Assembly (NCBI GenBank): GCA_016744135.1
Contig: JADGEX010000001.1
Location: 1,003,029 to 1,067,028 of the forward strand
Length of the DNA: 64,000 bases
Source of the DNA: Pseudodesulfovibrio sp.
GTDB lineage: Bacteria > Desulfobacterota > Desulfovibrionia > Desulfovibrionales > Desulfovibrionaceae
Direction: 5' to 3'
Position 1 is the stretch's first letter. Each line of letters begins with the position of its first letter. Below are positions 25,451 to 35,205 of the stretch, in pieces. The position numbers and the translations under genes are program-made. The notes under the pieces are model-generated. The model ran no database searches. It was not told the origin of the DNA and saw only the letters and a list, made by a program, of their open reading frames with translations.

Positions 25451-26626
25451 ATGAGTATTTCAAAACGCTGTAGCGACCTGACCCCGTTTCTGGTCATGGA
25501 AATCCTTGAGGCTGCTCAGGCCATGGAGCGTAATGGAGAATCCATCATCCACATGGAAGTCGGCGAACCAGACTTCGATACACCGGACTGCGTCAAACGC
25601 GCTTCCTGTGAAGCTCTGGACAAAGGCCACACCCACTACACCCATTCATTGGGTCTCATCGAACTGCGTGAGGCCATCTGCGATGACTATCGCGAACGGT
25701 ACGATGTTGCTATTGACTCGGCGAACATCGCGATCACACAGGGCACCAGCCCGGCCATGCTCGCCCTATTCTCAGCGATTCTAGAAGACGGCGATCAGGT
25801 CATCACCAGTGATCCGTGCTACGCCTGCTACGATAATTTCATAACCTTTGCAGGGGCCGAACCTGTCAAGATCCCAGTGTCCGAAGACGACGCCTTCCAG
25901 TACCGCGTATCCGCCATTCGTGAAGCACTCAAGGCCAACAAAAACATCAAGGCCATTCTCGTCAACTCCCCGGCCAACCCCACTGGCACACTGCTTTCCA
26001 AGGAACGCATGCAGGCCATTGCCGAACTGGCTGAAGAATACAATCTCTGGATCATATCCGACGAAATTTACCATGGTCTGGTTTACGAAGGAAAAGAACA
26101 TTCCATCCTTGAATTCACTGACCGCGCCTTTGTCCTAAACGGTTTCTCCAAGCTTTATGCCATGACCGGCTGGCGGCTGGGCTATCTCATTGCCCCGCCT
26201 GAATTCATGCGCACCTTACAGACCGCGTGCCAAAACTTCTTCATCTCCGCCAACAGTATGGCTCAGTGGGGCGGTGTGGCCGCACTCAAGGAAGGCGCAC
26301 TCGACGTAGAACGCATGAAAACCACCTACAACAAACGCCGCCTGTACATCCTTGAACGACTGACCGGCATGGGCTTCGACATCAAGCATCCACCGACCGG
26401 CGCATTTTACGTGCTCGTCAACATGCAACATCTGGCCGCAAAATTTGATGGCAGTTCACTCAAGCTTGCCTATGATATTCTGGGAAAAGCAAAGATCGGC
26501 GTTACTCCCGGAATCGATTTCGGTAAAGGTGCAGAAGGGTTCATTCGCTTCTCCTACGCCACCTCCATGGACAATATCAAAGAAGGCATGGACCGACTCA
26601 AACAGTATCTCAAAAACAACAACTAA
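25451..26626 (+). CDS. Class I/II PLP aminotransferase
   Basis: A 391-residue cytoplasmic aminotransferase of the aspartate/aromatic fold type I group. VGEPDFDTP, ITQGTSPAM (cofactor phosphate), VNSPANPTGT, ISDEIYHGL and the PLP lysine in NGFSKLYAMTGWRLGY are visible, and an Arg for the substrate carboxylate lies in FIRFSYATS. Substrate is not decided by sequence; aspartate, alanine or branched/aromatic 2-oxoacids are options. It ends before a strong bidirectional terminator. Confidence 0.92.
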   Translation: MSISKRCSDLTPFLVMEILEAAQAMERNGESIIHMEVGEPDFDTPDCVKRASCEALDKGHTHYTHSLGLIELREAICDDYRERYDVAIDSANIAITQGTSPAMLALFSAILEDGDQVITSDPCYACYDNFITFAGAEPVKIPVSEDDAFQYRVSAIREALKANKNIKAILVNSPANPTGTLLSKERMQAIAELAEEYNLWIISDEIYHGLVYEGKEHSILEFTDRAFVLNGFSKLYAMTGWRLGYLIAPPEFMRTLQTACQNFFISANSMAQWGGVAALKEGALDVERMKTTYNKRRLYILERLTGMGFDIKHPPTGAFYVLVNMQHLAAKFDGSSLKLAYDILGKAKIGVTPGIDFGKGAEGFIRFSYATSMDNIKEGMDRLKQYLKNNN

Positions 26627-26640
26627 AATTCTCCCTTAAA

Positions 26641-26676
26641 AAAGACCGAGGCCTGTACATCAGGCCTCAGTCTTTT
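26641..26676. terminator. Bidirectional Rho-independent terminator
   Basis: AAAGACCGAGGCCTG pairs with CAGGCCTCAGTCTTT around TACAT with one mismatch; T- and A-runs flank it. It serves the aminotransferase and the converging hypothetical gene. Confidence 0.9.
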
Positions 26677-26702
26677 CGATACTCATAAAAAAAACACACG
26701 TT

Positions 26703-27317
26703 CTAAACGTGGATATCCAGCCCCTTGTAAGCCACACCGCCCGCGCCAAACATCATTCCACCGCCTGTAAAAAGTGACGTCGTATTCATATTAGATGCAT
26801 ACCACCACGCCATAGCCTCAGTCTGAAGCGTCTGCTCCATATCCTGCGGCGACAACCTGCTTTCTGCAACGCCTGCCAGTTTCCCGAACTGAAGAATCTC
26901 ACCCAGCTCATTCACCCGTGCAGGGTTCGTACTGAAATACGCATTGATCATTTCCCGATGCGGATGATCTCCGGCCACAGTCACGCCACCCGCCGGATCA
27001 TATGACAAACGAAACGGTGCCGACACGTTCACACCAAGATCAGCCAGATCGTCACTTACGTCTCGGTTCCATCCACTTTGCAATGCATCATGATAATCCG
27101 ACACGGCCTTGAACGACACTCTATCATCACCAACATCAGCAACCTTCGACAAAAGCGCACGAATATGATCCCGCACACTCCCTTGTGTATCGGCATCAGT
27201 TTCCTGTCGTTTTTTTGACTGCTCAGGACCAAGCGAAAAATCGGCCTCGCCCTGTGTGCGCTTCGGCCTTTTGTACGTGTATCCTTGTACAGTCTGTTCA
27301 ATAGGTTGCGTCGACAT
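26703..27317 (-). CDS. Hypothetical protein
   Basis: A 204-residue protein that I do not recognise. It begins MSTQPIEQTVQGYTYKRPKR, has a charged, probably disordered first 50 residues, a middle region with helices, and a glycine-rich, weakly hydrophobic end (TGGGMMFGAGGVAYKG). No signal peptide. The start at 27317 is chosen because AAGG precedes it and the upstream extension to 27404 is Cys/aromatic-rich and non-coding in look. It is divergent from the ComFB-like gene. Confidence 0.72.
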   Translation of the reverse strand: MSTQPIEQTVQGYTYKRPKRTQGEADFSLGPEQSKKRQETDADTQGSVRDHIRALLSKVADVGDDRVSFKAVSDYHDALQSGWNRDVSDDLADLGVNVSAPFRLSYDPAGGVTVAGDHPHREMINAYFSTNPARVNELGEILQFGKLAGVAESRLSPQDMEQTLQTEAMAWWYASNMNTTSLFTGGGMMFGAGGVAYKGLDIHV

Positions 27318-27469
27318 AGGAGCCTTCTCTCCACATAATGATTTACTTGAATCGAACAGCAAGCTATATATTTTATAGCACAAAATGTACCAGCCGCATT
27401 GCACGGACCGGAAAACATAGGTATACTTAACCTTATTAGGCCAACCACGAACTTTTAAGGGTTACACAT

Positions 27470-27766
27470 ATGCATGAGAAATCATTGATTATCAACGGCG
27501 TTAACGTCACTAATATCATCAATCGAAATGAAAGCCGCGTGGCGGCACTTATCCCGGAATTAATTCAGGAATACTATCCTGATTTCATTTTCGAAGATCT
27601 CGATATTCAGGATATCTATGCACTCACTCTGAATCTGATCCCCGCAGGTTACGCCCAGACCGGATCAATAGTTCTGTCCAACCGATTGTCAGATTTCGAA
27701 ATAAACTCAAAAATCCGCATCGCCATCGAACGAGTCCTCGACAATCCCACCCGTGTGACTGGATAA
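27470..27766 (+). CDS. ComFB-like protein
   Basis: A 98-residue protein resembling late competence protein ComFB (PF10719): an acidic FEDLDIQDIYALTLNLIPAGY segment fits the family's DV-x-ALALN-x-LPP-Y core. ComFB homologues in cyanobacteria bind c-di-AMP, and elsewhere they accompany motility genes. It lacks the CxxC seen in the Bacillus protein. AAGGG lies before the ATG. No competence gene is adjacent. The assignment rests on recalled motif only. Confidence 0.68.
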   Translation: MHEKSLIINGVNVTNIINRNESRVAALIPELIQEYYPDFIFEDLDIQDIYALTLNLIPAGYAQTGSIVLSNRLSDFEINSKIRIAIERVLDNPTRVTG

Positions 27767-27882
27767 TAAAAATATATTTGATGTGCCTCCAAAAACTAGG
27801 GGAAAGGAAAGAGGATAAAAACACTTTTTTCACTGAGCGCACGGCTTTAATGCATCTTCAAAAAAAACATAAATAAAATTCA

Positions 27883-28509
27883 ATGATTAATAATTATGTT
27901 GTCTACGTCCTTCTGGCGATCACAATTACTGCCATTCCAGGACCAGCTGTTATTCTCACCATACGAAACAGTCTAAAATATGGCTATAAAGCATCTATTG
28001 CCAATATCTTAGGAAACTTTATTGCCATGGTTCTGCTGGCGACACTTTCTGCAGTTGGACTAGGAGCTTTAATTATCTCTTCATCTTCGTTATTTGTTAT
28101 TCTCAAAATTTTCGGGTGTCTTTACTTGATATATCTGGGTATAAAATCTTGGAAAACACCTTGTATTCAAAAAAGAAACCACCAAAAAGAACAACAAATC
28201 AACAAAAAAAAATTTACGGTTCTGTTTAAAGAAGGATTGGGAGTTGGTATCAGCAATCCAAAAGCCATTGCCTTTTTCACAGCCCTTTTCCCTCAATTTG
28301 TTGACCCAGCCAGAGCTTTCATCCCGCAATTCTTAACTTTAATCCTCACCATTGAAGTAATTTCTTTCATTATTTTGACAAGTTACGCAATGTCAGCGTC
28401 GTTAGCCTCGCCTTTCTTATCAAAAAAAAGAGCAATGGCTATTTTCAACAAACTGACTGGTATTTCTTTTATTGGATTTGGAATCGCTCTTCTCTGTGAA
28501 GATTCATAA
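27883..28509 (+). CDS. LysE/RhtB family exporter
   Basis: A 208-residue inner-membrane exporter with about six hydrophobic segments and the family start TITAIPGPAVILTIRNSLKYG, then GISNPKAIAFFTALFPQF. LysE/RhtB members export amino acids such as lysine, homoserine or threonine. The gene is much more AT-rich than its neighbours (poly-A stretch coding IKNKKK-like loop) and has no clear ribosome-binding site, which suggests horizontal acquisition. Repeat copy A begins shortly after the stop. Confidence 0.88.
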   Translation: MINNYVVYVLLAITITAIPGPAVILTIRNSLKYGYKASIANILGNFIAMVLLATLSAVGLGALIISSSSLFVILKIFGCLYLIYLGIKSWKTPCIQKRNHQKEQQINKKKFTVLFKEGLGVGISNPKAIAFFTALFPQFVDPARAFIPQFLTLILTIEVISFIILTSYAMSASLASPFLSKKRAMAIFNKLTGISFIGFGIALLCEDS

Positions 28510-28572
28510 CCCTACACCGCCATCCTTCCATCTAAATTTTCTACCAAATTTGACTGGCGGCGTTGGCAGCAG

Positions 28573-28770
28573 TCCGCAAAAAATAGCGTTGGATATCTTC
28601 CTAATTACAGAAGATATCATACGCGTTTTTTTACGGATATTCCATACCCTGGCCTTCCAAGCACAGTAACCATGCACGAATGCGCCTATATGACTCCAAA
28701 GGCTCTCGGCCTCTGCCGGGTTCAGAGCAGCGCCCTAGTTCCATGAAATAGACCGCCGATAGCCACCATT
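28573..28770. repeat. Dispersed structured repeat, copy A
   Basis: About 200 bases that align with copy B (30160-30360) in the same orientation: both hold a long hairpin, then a block with AGCACAGTAACCAT, TGCGCCTATA, CCAAAGG and GCCCTAGT. The hairpin here pairs 28573-28599 with 28610-28635 with several mismatches. Its T-run could also end the LysE transcript. The copies differ by many substitutions, so this is an old duplication. Confidence 0.75.
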
Positions 28771-28789
28771 CCTTTCCCTCAAGTAAGTA

Positions 28790-29971
28790 CTATTTTACCA
28801 TGATACTGAGAGGAAACGTGACATAAAAACAACTTCCCTTTCCCAGCACTGATTCGGCTAAAATTTCACCGTGATAGTGTTCTACTATTTGCTTACAAAT
28901 CGGAAGCCCCAAGCCTGTTCCAAGTTGGGAAGAACTGAGAGTATTCCCTTTTTTTGCGACGTAATATTTGTCGAATATTCTAGTGATATTTTCAGCAGTC
29001 ATGCCAACACCTTCATCACTGACCGCGATCTCTATATGCTTATCATTCACTGACGCGGTGATGACGATTTCACCCGAATCCGTAAACTTAATTGCGTTAC
29101 TCAAAAGATTGACAAGGACTTGTGTAATCAAATCCACATCCAAATACATTGAAGGAAGCGGCGAGTGCGTACCGATAGTCATCGTCACGGATGGCTTTTC
29201 AAGAACAAGACCCTCCACCGCCGTTACCGATGATTGAAGCACATCTTCCAACGAAGTGGGTTCATCGTTCCATGTAGCCTGACCCGATTCAATCTTAGCA
29301 AGATCAAGTACATTATTAATCATTCGGGTCAGTCTGCTGCACTCGTAGGAAATAATGGATATATTCTTCCGAATCCTATTCTCTTTTTTTGCAAGAGGTT
29401 CTGGAATAACATTCTCTGAACTGATCACATCAAAATCTTTTTTTATAAGCTTGGTAAAACCAAAAATGGAAGTAAGAGGAGTTCGCAACTCATGAGATAC
29501 TTGCGAAAGAAAATCAGACTTCAGTTGTTCAGCCTCCTGCGCCATTTCTTTTTGTTTGATTTCCATCTTCAGATTATCATTAAGTCTGATCAACTTATCC
29601 TGATTCTCTTCAAGCTTTCTGGCATGTTCTCGCAACTCCTTATTGGTATTGTTCAACAAACCAAAGGCCTTCCGCTGAATAACAATTCCAATATAGACAA
29701 AGACTGCACCGAAAAAGAAAACAAGAGCAATAAACAGATCGTTTACAACATCGAAATGACCGATAAAAATAAAAATAACGAGTATATATGCAAAAAAGAA
29801 AAAGACCATGAAGGCCATATGCATTTTTATCAAGCTTGAGGTCCGTTTTGGGAACCCTGCTATCGAATCGTGGACGGTGAGCATCAAGCTCTTATGATAA
29901 AGTATGCTTCGCAGCATCACCAGTGCACCTAAAAAAATTAAAATGCACGCCAGTATTGTGCTCCACGTCAT
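28790..29971 (-). CDS. Orphan membrane sensor histidine kinase
   Basis: A 393-residue kinase: three N-terminal membrane helices (about 4-22, 53-71, 78-98) without a large periplasmic domain, a coiled coil (about 105-150), HisKA with H160 in SQVSHELRTP, and HATPase with NLLSNAIKF, DEGVGM and GTGLGLPI. It probably senses a membrane or internal signal. No response regulator is adjacent. GGAG 8 bases upstream supports the start at 29971. The gene is flanked by repeat copies A and B. Confidence 0.92.
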   Translation of the reverse strand: MTWSTILACILIFLGALVMLRSILYHKSLMLTVHDSIAGFPKRTSSLIKMHMAFMVFFFFAYILVIFIFIGHFDVVNDLFIALVFFFGAVFVYIGIVIQRKAFGLLNNTNKELREHARKLEENQDKLIRLNDNLKMEIKQKEMAQEAEQLKSDFLSQVSHELRTPLTSIFGFTKLIKKDFDVISSENVIPEPLAKKENRIRKNISIISYECSRLTRMINNVLDLAKIESGQATWNDEPTSLEDVLQSSVTAVEGLVLEKPSVTMTIGTHSPLPSMYLDVDLITQVLVNLLSNAIKFTDSGEIVITASVNDKHIEIAVSDEGVGMTAENITRIFDKYYVAKKGNTLSSSQLGTGLGLPICKQIVEHYHGEILAESVLGKGSCFYVTFPLSIMVK

Positions 29972-30159
29972 CCCCGCTCCTTTTCACGCAATAAATAGTA
30001 ACGCCTTCTACTCCAAGTTTATTGGTTGCATCGTGATTCATAATTGTCCAGTATAACATATATGTAATCATTGATGACACATTCAACTATACATTTGATG
30101 TCACCACAGTCATCCCCTTCCCCAAAAACCAAAAGTCTAGCTGGCTATATTAACAACCG

Positions 30160-30360
30160 TTCGCAAAAAATTGCGCGGGACACCTTCCGATTATAGAAGA
30201 TGTCCCGCGCAATTTTTTGCGAATATTCCGTAGCCCAACCTTCCGAGCACAGTAACCATACTCCACTGCGCCTATAAAATTCCAAAGGCCCACAATCGTT
30301 GATGGGTCCAAACAATGCCCTAGTCCCCACCAAATGGACCATAGGTAGCCGCTGTCCCGC
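30160..30360. repeat. Dispersed structured repeat, copy B
   Basis: Bases 30160-30182 are an exact 23-base inverted complement of 30201-30223, with CTTC/GAAG extending the stem into the loop. The downstream block matches copy A. GC-rich stem plus T-run on either strand makes it a plausible terminator for the RND operon on the minus strand, 190 bases after the permease stop. The 444-base gap 29972-30415 contains only this element. Two overlapping minus-strand open frames in it are not supported as genes. Confidence 0.82.
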
Positions 30361-30415
30361 AATCGGACGGCCCCCGGCAGAAGTCCCCAAAAGGACCTCC
30401 ACCGAAAGCACGCTG

Positions 30416-33400
30416 TTATTCTACGTTTATATTACTACCCGGCTTCTCCATACCGATAACGAACATGAGAAGTGCTGGGATAACGAACACGGTAAAGACA
30501 GTAGACATAGCCAACCCACCAAGCACGACTGATCCAAGTCCTCGATATAACTCGGAACCGGGACCAGGAGCCACGGCGAGCGGCAACATACCGAAGATAG
30601 ACGTAGTCGCGGACATGTAGATGGGCCGCAAACGTGTTCGAGTGGCTTCGATGACCGCCTCTTTGTGCTCCATACCGCGCTCTCGAATATTACCGAGCGA
30701 TTGATGCACGATAAGAATTGCGTTGTTGACGACGACACCGATAAGAATGACAAATCCGAGCATTGTCAGAATATCAAGGGCCTGCGGTGCAATGAAGATG
30801 TTCTCCAATCGCAACCCGAGGAACCCGCCTGCACCGGCCAGAGGGACGGTGAAGAGAATGATGAGCGGATAGATAAAGTTCTCAAAGAGCGCAGCCATAA
30901 GCAGATATGTGATGATAATTGCAAGGATAAAATTCCATTGCAAAGCATCACGAGTCACGGTGAGCTTATCTGCCGCACCGGAAAGCTGGACGTGTACCCC
31001 TTCCATCATACCCGTTTGCTCCAAGGCAGGAATAAGCTTCTGCTGGATAATTTCCATAGCGGACTGCAAAGGCATATCCGGCGGAGGCGTGACCTGAAGG
31101 GTAATGGTCCGTTTGCGTTCGAGATGTCGAATCTGTGTCACACCATAGGTGTTTTCGATAGACGCAAGGGAAGAAAGCGGCACAGCCCATCCTTTAGGCG
31201 TTGCCACTAATTGAGAATAGAGTTCTTCGGGCGTAGCTATTTCATCTTTGGATGCCTTGAGCACCAGATCAATCTTCTTTTTGCCTTCTTCCTTATAATC
31301 ACCGATCTTACGACCATCGAGAATAACATCCACGGCCTTACCCAAATCGCTGGAGGTTAGGCCCGCCGCACGCACTCGGTCACGATACGGATGGAACCGT
31401 ACTTCGGGATACAGCAATTCCAACGACGGAATAGGCCGTACCTGTGCACCTTGAATAGACTGCATAGTCATGCCGAACATGGTTCCGGCAGCGCCCACAA
31501 GTTGTTGCAAGTTGTCACCAGAGAAATCCACATTGATAACTCGACCCTCACCGATCCCCTGCTCAAAAATGGAGGATTGGAGAGCAACGCCGAACATACC
31601 TGGTATGGAATTAAGCACCCGCATGAAGAGTGGAATCAACCCGCCAGCGTTCTGTTCTTCGGTCGATACGGCACCAAAGAGGTTGATAGTCGGATGAGAA
31701 ACAAAAAACATGCTCTCAATTCCAGGGATATCACCAACACTTTTGTCAAAATAAGGATCCACTTGATCAAACACATACTGACCGATGTCGTAGCGTTCCG
31801 CATACGACAGGCCCGGCGGTGGGATCAGAATCGAGATCACAAAGTTACGATTGCCCTGCGGCAGGTACTCCATCTTCGGAAACATGGTCCAAACAATAAG
31901 AACGGACACCATGGTCAACCCGACAACGGTAATGACACGACTTTTCCACGTATTAATCGCCATACGCAAAAGCATGATAATAAAATCAGCAAATTTGCCA
32001 CCCAATTGAGTGAGCGGCGTAAGAATCTTTTTCGCTATGGACAGGCCAGCCGGTTTTCTCGGGCTATCGTCCCGCTTGACGACTTTCTTCTCGGCAATAC
32101 GATAAAACTGATTGGCGAGCATGGGGATAACCAACACCGACACAAAGAGCGACAAGGCAATGGCGCAGGTGACGGCAATGGCGATATCCTTGAAGAGCTG
32201 TCCGGCTTCCTGCTCCATAAATACAACGGGAAGGAACACGGCTACGGTGGTCAATGTCGAAGCAAGCACCGCCCCCCACACCTCACTGGCTCCATCATAG
32301 GCTGCCTTGAAAGCGGTTTTCCCCATTCGTCGATGCCGGTCAACGTTTTCAAGAACAACAATGGCGTTATCCACGAGCATACCAACAGCAAACGAAATAC
32401 CCGCCATGGAAACGATATTCAAACTACGTCCTGCCGCTGCGAACATAATAAACGCACCAACGATGGACACGGGGATGGACACAGCCACAATAATAGTCGA
32501 GCTAAATGATTGGAGAAAGACAAACAAAACGATAATCGCCAAAATGGAACCGATAAGGATGTTGCGCCTTACCAGATTAATGGCACCTTCGATGTACGGA
32601 CGCTGGTCATAAACCCAGTCAAGGTACACACCTTTTTCAGCCAGCACACCGTCGTTGAGATTCTGAACGACCTCTTCCACCGCATTGGTCATGGACAAAA
32701 TGTTGGTTCCCGGCTCAGGCTTAACGCCTACGGCAATGCCGGAAACACCACGTTGCAACATGACGGTAACAGGTTTTTCATTTCCTTTGGAGACAGTTGC
32801 GACATCACCGAGAGTGACACGGAACTGACCGGAGGAAGAGATAACCACGGACTCGATATCTTCAATAGACTTGAACTCGGCTGGTGTACGAATACGATAA
32901 TCGCGTCGCCCGACACCAAGGGTACCTGCGGATACGGACACGTTTTCGCTTTGCAACACACTTATAAGTTCAGTGGCCGTCAGGTTGTAGGAAGCAAGTT
33001 TGGCAGGGTCCACGACGATGTGCATTTCATCCTCGCGCCCACCGCCCATGAACAAATCAGCCACACCGGGCACACGCTCGATGTACTGACGAACTTCGTT
33101 CTCAAAGAAAGTCATATATGTTGTGACATCGTCAGTGTTGTCCGGCAGGCCTTTCAGAAGCATCCAGATAACAGGCGATGTGGACGCACCTGTGGCCGAA
33201 ATAATGGGTCGGTCAACATCGTCCGGGTAATCCGGTACTTCGTCGAGTTTGTTGGACACGCGCAAAAGTGCACGGTCGATCTCGGTACCAATTTTAAACG
33301 TCAAAGTCAGTTCAGACAGGGAGTTATAATTGGAACTCTCCATTTTGATGAGACTGGGGATACCCTTGAGTACCTTTTCCTGTTCCTCAACAACATCACG

Positions 33401-33580
33401 CTCCATCTCGTAGGGCGTAGCACCATTCCAAGTGGTGGTGACGGTAATTACAGGCTCGGTCACGTTTGGTGACAACTGATAGGGCAGCCCAAGCAGGGCC
33501 ACCACGCCGAACATGGTAACCATAATGACGCCCACAAGGACGGCAACAGGTTTTCGTATGGCGGTTCCGACGATATCCAC
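30416..33580 (-). CDS. RND efflux permease (HAE1/AcrB type)
   Basis: A 1054-residue inner-membrane proton-driven pump subunit with the two-fold repeat of the family: one N-terminal TM helix, a large periplasmic loop, helices about 340-540, a second loop and helices 880-1045. FAVGMLVDNAIVVLENVDRH in helix 4 carries an acidic proton-relay site. The permease follows the adaptor by 9 bases. Divergence from classical AcrB places it with poorly characterised multidrug or metabolite exporters. No outer-membrane channel gene is nearby. Confidence 0.93.
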   Translation of the reverse strand: MDIVGTAIRKPVAVLVGVIMVTMFGVVALLGLPYQLSPNVTEPVITVTTTWNGATPYEMERDVVEEQEKVLKGIPSLIKMESSNYNSLSELTLTFKIGTEIDRALLRVSNKLDEVPDYPDDVDRPIISATGASTSPVIWMLLKGLPDNTDDVTTYMTFFENEVRQYIERVPGVADLFMGGGREDEMHIVVDPAKLASYNLTATELISVLQSENVSVSAGTLGVGRRDYRIRTPAEFKSIEDIESVVISSSGQFRVTLGDVATVSKGNEKPVTVMLQRGVSGIAVGVKPEPGTNILSMTNAVEEVVQNLNDGVLAEKGVYLDWVYDQRPYIEGAINLVRRNILIGSILAIIVLFVFLQSFSSTIIVAVSIPVSIVGAFIMFAAAGRSLNIVSMAGISFAVGMLVDNAIVVLENVDRHRRMGKTAFKAAYDGASEVWGAVLASTLTTVAVFLPVVFMEQEAGQLFKDIAIAVTCAIALSLFVSVLVIPMLANQFYRIAEKKVVKRDDSPRKPAGLSIAKKILTPLTQLGGKFADFIIMLLRMAINTWKSRVITVVGLTMVSVLIVWTMFPKMEYLPQGNRNFVISILIPPPGLSYAERYDIGQYVFDQVDPYFDKSVGDIPGIESMFFVSHPTINLFGAVSTEEQNAGGLIPLFMRVLNSIPGMFGVALQSSIFEQGIGEGRVINVDFSGDNLQQLVGAAGTMFGMTMQSIQGAQVRPIPSLELLYPEVRFHPYRDRVRAAGLTSSDLGKAVDVILDGRKIGDYKEEGKKKIDLVLKASKDEIATPEELYSQLVATPKGWAVPLSSLASIENTYGVTQIRHLERKRTITLQVTPPPDMPLQSAMEIIQQKLIPALEQTGMMEGVHVQLSGAADKLTVTRDALQWNFILAIIITYLLMAALFENFIYPLIILFTVPLAGAGGFLGLRLENIFIAPQALDILTMLGFVILIGVVVNNAILIVHQSLGNIRERGMEHKEAVIEATRTRLRPIYMSATTSIFGMLPLAVAPGPGSELYRGLGSVVLGGLAMSTVFTVFVIPALLMFVIGMEKPGSNINVE

Positions 33581-33589
33581 GGCGTCCCC

Positions 33590-34660
33590 CTACTGCTGCT
33601 GCATGTTTTTTGCGGCCACGGACTGCTGGGGCTGAAGCCGCTCATTGCCCTTGACCACCACGTCCATACCCTCTTTGAGAGTCTTGGACTTCACACCGGC
33701 ACTGAGACCACGATAGCCAACAACGTATACTGGCATAGGTACGGCCTTACCTTCGATAACGCACCAGACGACCAGTTGGCCTCGAGCGGAAATAATAGCG
33801 TCACGAGGCACAATAAGAGTCTTGCCTCCAACGCCCTTGGGCAGACTGACACGGGCTTCCATGCCTTCGGCCAAAGAACCATCATTCTTGACACGAATTT
33901 TGACCGGGAACGTACGAGTGGTCACATCACCCTTGGGAATGACGGCGAACACTTCACCCGGCAATTCCTTGCCAGCAGTATTAATAACAACTTTGAGACC
34001 GGGCTTAACCACGCCAAACGCTCCACGTGGGGCATTAACCACCACGTCAAATTCGTCGTCGCGAGCAATCAGAGTCACAACTGCCCCTTTGGAAACCCAT
34101 TCACCACGAAAGACCTTACGATCAAGCACCACACCTTCATACGGGGCACGGATGGTCTTCTTCTCCCGCTCCACATACAGCCTGTTAAGAATGGCCTGAG
34201 CAGCAATCATCTTCTTTTCAGCAGATAATGCGGCCAGTCGTTTAGAGTCATATTCTCCTTCTGCAACTGTCGCACTCTTGTAAAGCTTGGTCGTCCGAGT
34301 ATTTTCCCGTTTGGCCAACTCAGCCTCTGCCTTGGACTGTTCCAACAGCGCTCTGGCATTAGCGATGGTTCGATTCAAAATATCCGAAGACAGGATCACA
34401 AGCGGATCGCCCTTTTTCACTCGCTGACCTTCCTGAACTTTCAGGTCCACCAGCTTGCCGTCCACCTCGGCGGCGACATTGGAAATTTCAGTAAAATATA
34501 CAGTACCGATAAATTCAGTTTGCGGAGCCATATCCCCAGTCGTCACCTTTCCGGTAACAACGGGAGACGGAGGCCTTTCGCCAGATTTCTGAGCAAGAGC
34601 CGGAGCGGCAAGCAAAACCGCAAGGCTGAACACAACGAGGAGATACAGTGTTTTTTTCAT
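33590..34660 (-). CDS. RND periplasmic adaptor (membrane fusion protein)
   Basis: About 356 residues: an N-terminal signal peptide (MKKTLYLLVVFSLAVLLAAP, cut near ALAQ) and the HlyD/AcrA pattern: first barrel half KLVDLKVQEGQRVKKGDPLV, a helical hairpin (residues about 90-140), then IRAPYEGVVLDR, and beta-barrel and membrane-proximal domains. A start at 34693 or 34675 would bury the signal peptide. It links the RND permease to an outer-membrane channel. It is the second gene of the marR operon. Confidence 0.9.
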   Translation of the reverse strand: MKKTLYLLVVFSLAVLLAAPALAQKSGERPPSPVVTGKVTTGDMAPQTEFIGTVYFTEISNVAAEVDGKLVDLKVQEGQRVKKGDPLVILSSDILNRTIANARALLEQSKAEAELAKRENTRTTKLYKSATVAEGEYDSKRLAALSAEKKMIAAQAILNRLYVEREKKTIRAPYEGVVLDRKVFRGEWVSKGAVVTLIARDDEFDVVVNAPRGAFGVVKPGLKVVINTAGKELPGEVFAVIPKGDVTTRTFPVKIRVKNDGSLAEGMEARVSLPKGVGGKTLIVPRDAIISARGQLVVWCVIEGKAVPMPVYVVGYRGLSAGVKSKTLKEGMDVVVKGNERLQPQQSVAAKNMQQQ

Positions 34661-34720
34661 GATAGGCTCGTACATTTCCTTATATTTTTCCACGGCTCAA
34701 TAATAGAACCATGGTCATGC

Positions 34721-35200
34721 TCAACGACAACATTCTGCATTTCGGAAAATATTTTCTTCCCTGTCAGGAGAAGTAATGATCTGCCACAAAACCTTCTGAC
34801 ATATGGCAAGTTCTGCAGGATCAATATTTTTTACGGTATTGACAAGAACTTCCAGAACCGGATCAAAAGACGCTTCCATCAAATTCCGGCCAGCTTCCGT
34901 AATAAAAAGGAACTTGACCCGTCGATCCTCTTTGCTGGCCTCTCGACGCAACAAACCTCGCTTCTCAAGCGCAGATACCAACCGGCTGACACCTGTCTTT
35001 TCCTGAGACATAATTTCGCACAGCTGACCTTGAGTCAGCCCATCATGCTTGTAGGAAGGAATCAATGCGCGCCATTGCTCCACGGTAATGTCGAGGCCAG
35101 CCTCAAACAATTTCGCGGTCATATCATTAGTCAAAATTCTCGAGACCTTCCATGTAAGAAAGCCGAGAGAACCTCTTGGGTTCAATTCTTGTAAAGGCAT
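34721..35200 (-). CDS. MarR family regulator
   Basis: A 159-residue winged-helix repressor: LTQGQLCEIMSQEKTGVSRL is the DNA-reading helix-turn-helix region, and KEDRRVKFLFITEAG the wing. It leads the operon with the adaptor and permease (60-base gap to the adaptor), so it most probably represses this efflux pump and itself, released by small phenolic or lipophilic ligands. The ATG has no clear ribosome-binding site. It is divergent from the PHP-UvrD gene; a palindrome lies in the gap. Confidence 0.9.
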   Translation of the reverse strand: MPLQELNPRGSLGFLTWKVSRILTNDMTAKLFEAGLDITVEQWRALIPSYKHDGLTQGQLCEIMSQEKTGVSRLVSALEKRGLLRREASKEDRRVKFLFITEAGRNLMEASFDPVLEVLVNTVKNIDPAELAICQKVLWQIITSPDREENIFRNAECCR

Positions 35201-35205
35201 CCGAA

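Noticed and set aside
30145-30411. Two overlapping minus-strand open frames in repeat copy B
   Set aside because: They lie in a structured repeat, and the equivalent frame in copy A carries a stop. Noncoding repeat is the better reading.
31391-33472. Two plus-strand open frames of over 300 residues opposite the RND permease
   Set aside because: They are antisense to a permease gene with clear family motifs and have His/Asn-rich, non-protein-like composition.
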